From assembly GCA_946482045.1 (NCBI GenBank), contig CAMLPZ010000156.1, forward strand, positions 1-9,818: a stretch of 9,818 nt of DNA, given 5' to 3'. Positions 5,520-9,818 of the stretch are shown piece after piece (positions within the stretch are counted from its first letter, which is position 1; each line of letters starts with the position of its first letter). The position numbers and the translations under genes are program-made. The notes beneath the pieces are model-generated. The model searched no databases. It saw only the letters and a list, made by a program, of their open reading frames with translations, and had not been told where the DNA came from. This stretch comes from an uncultured Asticcacaulis sp. Its GTDB lineage: Bacteria; Pseudomonadota; Alphaproteobacteria; Caulobacterales; Caulobacteraceae.

Positions 5520-7538
5520 ATGACCAGCCGCCGCCAATTCTTAAGCGCCGCCCTCGCCGCCTCACTCGGTGGCTTGCCACCGGCGATTGCCCGCGCGCTC
5601 GACATCCCCGCCCGCGTCCGCACCGGCACCATCAGGGACGTCGAACACGTCGTCATCCTGATGCAGGAAAACCGCAGTTTCGACCACTATTTCGGCACGA
5701 TGAACGGCGTGCAGGGCTTCGGCGACCGCTTCGCCATTCCTGCGCCCGACACGAAAACCAACAAGGGCCGCACCGTCTTTGCCCAGCCGCGCGAAGACAA
5801 GCCGGAAACCCTGATCGCGCCGTTCGCGCTCAACACTGCCGAAGACTTCCGCCTGATGCGCGTCGAAGGCACGCCGCACAACATGGCCAATGCCCAGGAC
5901 GCCTGGGATCACGGCCGTATGGGCCGCTGGCCCGACGCCAAGCACAACCACTCCATGGCCCACTTCAGCCGCGCCGACATGCCGTTCCAGTACACGCTGG
6001 CCGAAGCCTTTACCCTGTGCGACGCCTACTTCTGTTCCATGCATTCGGGCACCAATCCGAACCGCACCTTCCACTGGACAGGCACCAATGTCGGCCCCAA
6101 CGGCCCGGTGACCGACAACGGCTATGACAATCTGGGCGCCGATCCGAAAGGCCACGGCGGCTACGACTGGACGACCTATCCTGAGCGCCTGAGCGCCGCC
6201 GGCATCGACTGGCAGGTTTATCAGGACATGAAGGACAACTTCACCGACAATCCTTTGGCCGGTTTCAAGACCTACCGCGCCGCCGACAAAGCGTCATCGG
6301 AAAAGCTTATGGACCTGGCGCGCCGTTCGATCCGTACCCGCGACCTCGACAAGTTGAAAGAGGACGTGCGGGCCGGAAAGCTTCCGCAGGTGTCGTGGAT
6401 CGTCGGCACCGCCGAAGGTTCGGAGCATCCTTCGACATCCAGTCCGGCGCAAGGGGCCGACTATACGGCGCGCGTACTCGATGCCCTGACCAGCAACCCC
6501 GAAGTCTGGGCCAGGACCGTCCTCCTCATCAATTTCGACGAAAACGACGGCTATTTCGACCACGTGCCGCCGCCCGCTCCGCCGTCGCTTGGCAATGATG
6601 GCAAGCCCTTCGGTTTCGCCGAGGGCGCGCAGGCCGAATATCACCAAGGCAATGACAAATATAAGAACCGCCCCTATGGCCTGGGCCCGCGCGTGCCGAT
6701 GTACGTCGTGTCACCGTGGTCGAAGGGCGGCTATGTCGCGTCGGAAGTCTTCGACCACACCTCGGTCATTCGCTTCCTGGAAACGCGCTTCGGCGTACAC
6801 GAGCCCAACATCTCGGCGTGGCGGCGCGCTGTCTGCGGCGACCTGACCTCTTGCTTCGATTTCAAGACGCCGAACGGCCAGCCCTTCTTCGCGCACCTGC
6901 CCAAGACGGCCGAGCTCGCACAAAAAGCGCGCAAGCTGGGAGGCGAAACCAAGCCAAAGACGCCGGATACCCTGGTCGCACCGGTCCAGGAAAAGGGCCA
7001 GCGGCCGCGTCGTGCCGCGCCCTACCAACTGGATTGCAGCCTGTCGGCTGATGGTCAACTGACCTTCGGCAACAACAGCTGGGGCAATGGCACAGCTGTC
7101 TTCCACGTCTACGATCTCGACCTGCCTGAGGCCATTCCCTATCGCTATACGGTCGCGGCCGGCAAGGCCGCGGTCCATACAGCCAAGGGCCGCGCCCGCC
7201 TGTGGGTCGCCGGTCCAAACGGCTTTCACCGCCGCTATGAAGGCAGCCCGCGCTTCACCTGCGCCTTCGGACCGCACGGTCTTGCGGTCACCAATGCCAC
7301 CGATGGCCCACTGTCGGTGCGCGTAGCCGATGAAGCCTATGGCCAGGCGCCGCAGGTGCTGGAACTGGCAGCGCGCCAGACCACGAAGGTGGCGCTCGAC
7401 CTCGCTGCAAGCCACAACTGGTACGACCTCAGCCTGTCCGTCGACGGCTTTAGCCTGCGCCTGGCCGGCCACATCGAAGACGGGCAGGCATCGCAGTCCG
7501 ATCCGGCGGCCTTCGGCGCGGCAAGGCTGAAAGTGTAG
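5520..7538 (+). CDS. Phosphocholine-specific phospholipase C (PlcH/PlcN-like), Tat-exported
   Basis: 672 residues. The N-terminus [14 protein letters not shown] is a twin-arginine signal (Arg4, Arg5), with a likely cleavage site after ARA (residue 26), so the folded enzyme is exported. The phosphoesterase domain (about 40-440) carries [14 protein letters not shown] (47-59), the SGTNPNR loop with Thr178 as probable nucleophile, [15 protein letters not shown] (338-352, metal ligands), and VSPWSKGG with [11 protein letters not shown] (397-421). Two C-terminal repeats (about 500-585 and 586-672) fit the PLC C-terminal domain pair. Size and order match the bacterial family that splits phosphatidylcholine and sphingomyelin into diacylglycerol or ceramide and phosphocholine; substrate choice is inferred. 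The role may be phosphate scavenging or lipid remodelling. It stands between rplT and pheS, after a terminator. I see no terminator between it and pheS, so read-through is possible. Confidence 0.95.
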   Translation: MTSRRQFLSAALAASLGGLPPAIARALDIPARVRTGTIRDVEHVVILMQENRSFDHYFGTMNGVQGFGDRFAIPAPDTKTNKGRTVFAQPREDKPETLIAPFALNTAEDFRLMRVEGTPHNMANAQDAWDHGRMGRWPDAKHNHSMAHFSRADMPFQYTLAEAFTLCDAYFCSMHSGTNPNRTFHWTGTNVGPNGPVTDNGYDNLGADPKGHGGYDWTTYPERLSAAGIDWQVYQDMKDNFTDNPLAGFKTYRAADKASSEKLMDLARRSIRTRDLDKLKEDVRAGKLPQVSWIVGTAEGSEHPSTSSPAQGADYTARVLDALTSNPEVWARTVLLINFDENDGYFDHVPPPAPPSLGNDGKPFGFAEGAQAEYHQGNDKYKNRPYGLGPRVPMYVVSPWSKGGYVASEVFDHTSVIRFLETRFGVHEPNISAWRRAVCGDLTSCFDFKTPNGQPFFAHLPKTAELAQKARKLGGETKPKTPDTLVAPVQEKGQRPRRAAPYQLDCSLSADGQLTFGNNSWGNGTAVFHVYDLDLPEAIPYRYTVAAGKAAVHTAKGRARLWVAGPNGFHRRYEGSPRFTCAFGPHGLAVTNATDGPLSVRVADEAYGQAPQVLELAARQTTKVALDLAASHNWYDLSLSVDGFSLRLAGHIEDGQASQSDPAAFGAARLKV

Positions 7539-7561
7539 AGCACTTTCTCCTTTATCCGCCC

Positions 7562-7602
7562 GGCACTTTGTCCTAAATGAGCGCACTCACCTTCGAAGTG
7601 CC
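7562..7602 (+). promoter_or_regulatory. Inverted repeat in the pheS leader
   Basis: GGCACTT (7562-7568) pairs with AAGTGCC (7596-7602), extendable by one G-T pair, around a 27-base loop that itself contains a small hairpin (TGAG CGCA CTCA). The 3' arm ends 3 bases before the pheS ATG and covers the only weak Shine-Dalgarno (GAAG). No T-run follows, so it is not a standard terminator. It could hide the pheS start, but function is unproven. Confidence 0.35.
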
Positions 7603-7609
7603 ATCATGA
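7577..7609 (+). CDS. Possible 10-codon upstream reading frame overlapping the pheS start
   Basis: ATG at 7577 opens a frame encoding [10 protein letters not shown], whose TGA stop (7607-7609) overlaps the pheS ATG as ATGA. It holds one Phe codon. No Shine-Dalgarno precedes it. E. coli pheST has the Phe-rich leader peptide PheM, but one Phe codon makes the same attenuation scheme unlikely; translational coupling is the simpler reading. It may be chance. Confidence 0.25.
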   Translation: MSALTFEVPS

Positions 7610-8679
7610 CCGAATACGATACCCTATCCGCCGAAATCACAGCCGAAATCGCTTCCGCCTCCGATCTCGCCGCACTTGACGCCGTACGCGTCTCGGCTCT
7701 GGGCAAGACCGGCCGCATTTCAGGCCTGCTCAAGACGCTGGGGTCACTTCCGCCGGAAGAGCGCAAGTCGACCGGCGCCGCCATAAACGCCGTCCGCGAC
7801 CAGATCCAGGCCGTGCTCGACGCCAAGAAGGGCGAACTCGAAGCCGCCCACCTGGCCGCCCGTCTGGCCGCCGAGCGCATCGACCTCAGCCTGCCCTCGG
7901 CGCCGCGCAGCCGTGGCGGCGTGCACCCGACGCTCCAGGTCATGGACGAGATGGTCGCCATCTTCGCCGACATGGGCTTCGAAGTCGCCGAAGGTCCGGA
8001 CATCGAGGACGACTTCCATAACTTCACCGCGCTGAACTTCCCCGAGAAGCACCCGGCGCGCGAGATGCACGACACCTTCTTTTTTAACCCCGACGAAAAT
8101 GGCGTGCGCAAGCTGCTGCGCACCCACACCTCGCCGGTCCAGATCCGGTCGATGATCTCGGGCACGCCGCCCTTCCGCCTGATCGTGCCGGGGCGCGTCT
8201 TCCGCTGTGACTCGGACCAGACGCACACGCCGATGTTCCACCAGATCGAAGGCCTGGTCATCGACAAGGGCGCCCATATGGGTCACCTGAAGTGGGTGCT
8301 GGAAACTTTCATTTCTCGCTTCTTTGAAACGAATGAGGTGGTCACCCAGTTCCGTCCGCACCACTTCCCGTTCACCGAGCCGTCGGCCGAAATGGACGTG
8401 CGCTGTTCGTGGGAAAAGGGCGAGCTAAAGGTCGGCCAGGGCGACTCGTGGCTGGAAATCCTAGGCTGCGGCATGGTCCACCCGAACGTGCTAAAGGCCT
8501 GCGGCGTCGATCCGGACGAATGGCAGGGCTTTGCCTGGGGCATGGGCGTCGATCGCCTGGCCATGTTGAAGTATGGCGTGCCGGACCTGCGCGATATGTT
8601 CGCCGCCGATACGCGCTGGCTTGCGCACTATGGCTTCAGCGCCTTCGCCGCGCCGAACTCCGCCAGCGGCCTTTCCTAA
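7606..8679 (+). CDS. pheS: Phenylalanyl-tRNA synthetase alpha subunit
   Basis: 357 residues, complete. With PheT it forms the (alpha-beta)2 enzyme that charges tRNA-Phe; the alpha subunit holds the catalytic core. The N-terminal coiled coil (about 1-90) contacts tRNA. Class II motifs follow: motif 1 region around [12 protein letters not shown] (149-160), motif 2 [22 protein letters not shown] (196-217), and motif 3 [14 protein letters not shown] (308-321). FPFTEPSAE (254-262) lines the Phe pocket, and Ala310 matches the E. coli pocket residue Ala294. A 15 to 20 residue tail after the usual C-terminus ([13 protein letters not shown]) is variable in the family. The start has only a weak Shine-Dalgarno and overlaps a possible short upstream frame. 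pheT follows after 52 bases. Confidence 0.98.
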   Translation: MTEYDTLSAEITAEIASASDLAALDAVRVSALGKTGRISGLLKTLGSLPPEERKSTGAAINAVRDQIQAVLDAKKGELEAAHLAARLAAERIDLSLPSAPRSRGGVHPTLQVMDEMVAIFADMGFEVAEGPDIEDDFHNFTALNFPEKHPAREMHDTFFFNPDENGVRKLLRTHTSPVQIRSMISGTPPFRLIVPGRVFRCDSDQTHTPMFHQIEGLVIDKGAHMGHLKWVLETFISRFFETNEVVTQFRPHHFPFTEPSAEMDVRCSWEKGELKVGQGDSWLEILGCGMVHPNVLKACGVDPDEWQGFAWGMGVDRLAMLKYGVPDLRDMFAADTRWLAHYGFSAFAAPNSASGLS

Positions 8680-8688
8680 ATTCAAAGG

Positions 8689-8708
8689 CGAGGAGGCGCG
8701 CCTCCTCG
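8689..8708. repeat. 20-nt perfect palindrome between pheS and pheT
   Basis: CGAGGAGGCG followed directly by its reverse complement CGCCTCCTCG. In RNA it would fold as an 8-bp stem with a CGCG loop, 9 bases after the pheS stop and 23 bases before the pheT ATG. It contains GAGGAGG, a strong Shine-Dalgarno-like run that would be locked in the stem. No T-run follows, so it is not an intrinsic terminator. Confidence 0.9.
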
Positions 8709-8731
8709 ACCTCGATACAAAGAAACCGGAA

Positions 8732-9818
8732 ATGAAATTCTCTCTCTCCTGGCTTAAAGACCACCTCAACACCTCGGCCGACATCAATAGTGTCGCCGCC
8801 GCCATGACCATGGCAGGCCTCGAGGTCGAGGATATCCACGATCCGGCCAAGGCGCTTAAGCCCTTCTCGGTCGCCAAGGTCATCGAAGCCGCCCGTCACC
8901 CCAATGCCGACAAGCTTCAGGTCCTGCAGGTTGACACGGTCGATGGCCGCAAGGAAATCGTCTGCGGCGCCCCCAATGCCCGCGCCGGCATGACGACCAT
9001 CTACGCGCCGATCGGAGCCTTCGTGCCCGGCCTCGGTGTCACCCTGGTCGAAAAGCCTGTGCGCGGCGTCGTCTCCAATGGCATGATGTGTTCCGGCGCT
9101 GAGCTGGAAATCGACAGCGACGCCGACGGCATCCTCGACCTTTCCGATAATCTGGAAGTGGGAACTCCGGCTGCCGAGGTTTTCGGCGCTGAACCAGTCA
9201 TCGACTTCGAAGTGACGCCGAACCGCCCCGACTGGCTGGGCGTCCACGGCATCGCCCGTGATCTGGCCGCCGCCGGTCTCGGCACTTTCGAGGAAAAGCC
9301 GATCGTGCCCGTCAAGGGCGCCTTCCCCTGCCCGATCACGGTCAAGGCCGACGGCGACGCCTGCGCCATCTTCTCGGGTCGCGTCATCCGGGGCGTCAAG
9401 AACGGCCCTTCGCCCAAGTGGCTCCAGGACAAGCTGAAGGCCATCGGCCTGAAGCCGATCTCGACCCTTGTCGACATCACGAACTACATCGCGTTTGACC
9501 GCGCCCGGCCGCTGCACGTCTATGATGTGTCGAAGCTGGTCGGCACGCAGATCATCGCCCGCCTCGGCCACGACAACCCCAAGGCCGAGGGCGAAGACGC
9601 TCACGTGCATGAGCAACTGATCGCGCTCGATGGCAAAACCTACAGCCTGACGCCGGACATGTCGGTGATCTCCGATGCCAACGGCGAACGCCCGATTGGC
9701 ATCGGCGGCGTGATGGGCGGCGAGTCGACCGGTGTCGACGACAACACGACTGACGTCTTCCTCGAAAGCGCCTGGTTCGATCCGATCCGCACGGCGCAGA
9801 CCGGCCGCACGACCGGCA
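8732..9818 (+). CDS. pheT: Phenylalanyl-tRNA synthetase beta subunit, 5' part, cut by the window edge
   Basis: 362 codons of a gene that normally has about 800. The N-terminus [12 protein letters not shown] is the family opening. A tRNA-binding OB-fold domain spans about 39-148 ([35 protein letters not shown]). [20 protein letters not shown] (161-180) follows, then the B3/B4 editing domain (from about 213), with [20 protein letters not shown] (246-265) and [15 protein letters not shown] (321-335). The B5, catalytic-like and anticodon-binding domains lie beyond the window. The beta subunit binds tRNA-Phe and hydrolyses mischarged Tyr-tRNA. Only a weak Shine-Dalgarno (CCGGAA) precedes the ATG; a 20-nt palindrome sits between it and pheS. 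Confidence 0.97.
   Translation, partial: MKFSLSWLKDHLNTSADINSVAAAMTMAGLEVEDIHDPAKALKPFSVAKVIEAARHPNADKLQVLQVDTVDGRKEIVCGAPNARAGMTTIYAPIGAFVPGLGVTLVEKPVRGVVSNGMMCSGAELEIDSDADGILDLSDNLEVGTPAAEVFGAEPVIDFEVTPNRPDWLGVHGIARDLAAAGLGTFEEKPIVPVKGAFPCPITVKADGDACAIFSGRVIRGVKNGPSPKWLQDKLKAIGLKPISTLVDITNYIAFDRARPLHVYDVSKLVGTQIIARLGHDNPKAEGEDAHVHEQLIALDGKTYSLTPDMSVISDANGERPIGIGGVMGGESTGVDDNTTDVFLESAWFDPIRTAQTGRTTG

Noticed and set aside
4754..5656. 300-residue minus-strand open frame over rpmI-rplT
   Set aside because: It lies antisense to two unmistakable ribosomal protein genes and crosses the rplT terminator. Its product resembles no family I know. Long antisense frames are common in GC-rich coding DNA.
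6711..7586. 291-residue minus-strand open frame over the end of the phospholipase gene
   Set aside because: It is antisense to the conserved C-terminal PLC repeats and has no recognisable domain.
8636..9616. 326-residue minus-strand open frame over pheT
   Set aside because: It is antisense to a clear pheT with conserved domains; the low-complexity Asp/Gly/Val-rich product is typical of a shadow frame.

Overview
The window reads as ordinary chromosome of a GC-rich alphaproteobacterium, most likely Caulobacterales (Asticcacaulis or Caulobacter type). This placement is inferred from four things: an alphaproteobacterial LexA box of the GTTC-N7-GTTC form, a TTGACG -35 element, rpmI-rplT without infC directly upstream, and strong C/G third-position codon bias. 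No tRNA, rRNA, CRISPR array, insertion sequence or phage gene is visible.

Left part (1-3456). A minus-strand Y-family DNA polymerase runs off the left edge, and its promoter overlaps a perfect LexA box, so it looks SOS-induced. Upstream of it on the same strand lies a small VOC (glyoxalase-fold) protein. Divergent from that, on the plus strand, are a probable PEBP/YbhB-type lipoprotein, an MFS (DHA1-type) exporter, and a 224-residue protein of unknown function that is translationally coupled to the exporter by an ATGA overlap.

Middle (3453-4831). A minus-strand multi-spanning membrane protein of the DUF5009 / heparan-alpha-glucosaminide N-acetyltransferase-like family converges on the unknown gene, and the two stop codons share one CTAG. 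Its reading frame contains a perfect 14-bp inverted repeat. A 176-bp divergent intergenic region separates it from rpmI.

Right part (4832-9818). rpmI and rplT encode ribosomal proteins bL35 and bL20 and are closed by a strong intrinsic terminator. A Tat-exported, phosphocholine-type phospholipase C gene then sits between rplT and the phenylalanyl-tRNA synthetase genes pheS and pheT, which are neighbours in many bacteria. pheT runs off the right edge. A 10-codon reading frame inside a hairpin overlaps the pheS start, and a 20-nt perfect palindrome separates pheS from pheT. Both are candidate cis-regulatory elements.

I do not see a novel multi-gene system. The points most worth a second look are the SOS promoter, the coupled unknown protein, the intragenic hairpin, and the elements around pheS/pheT.
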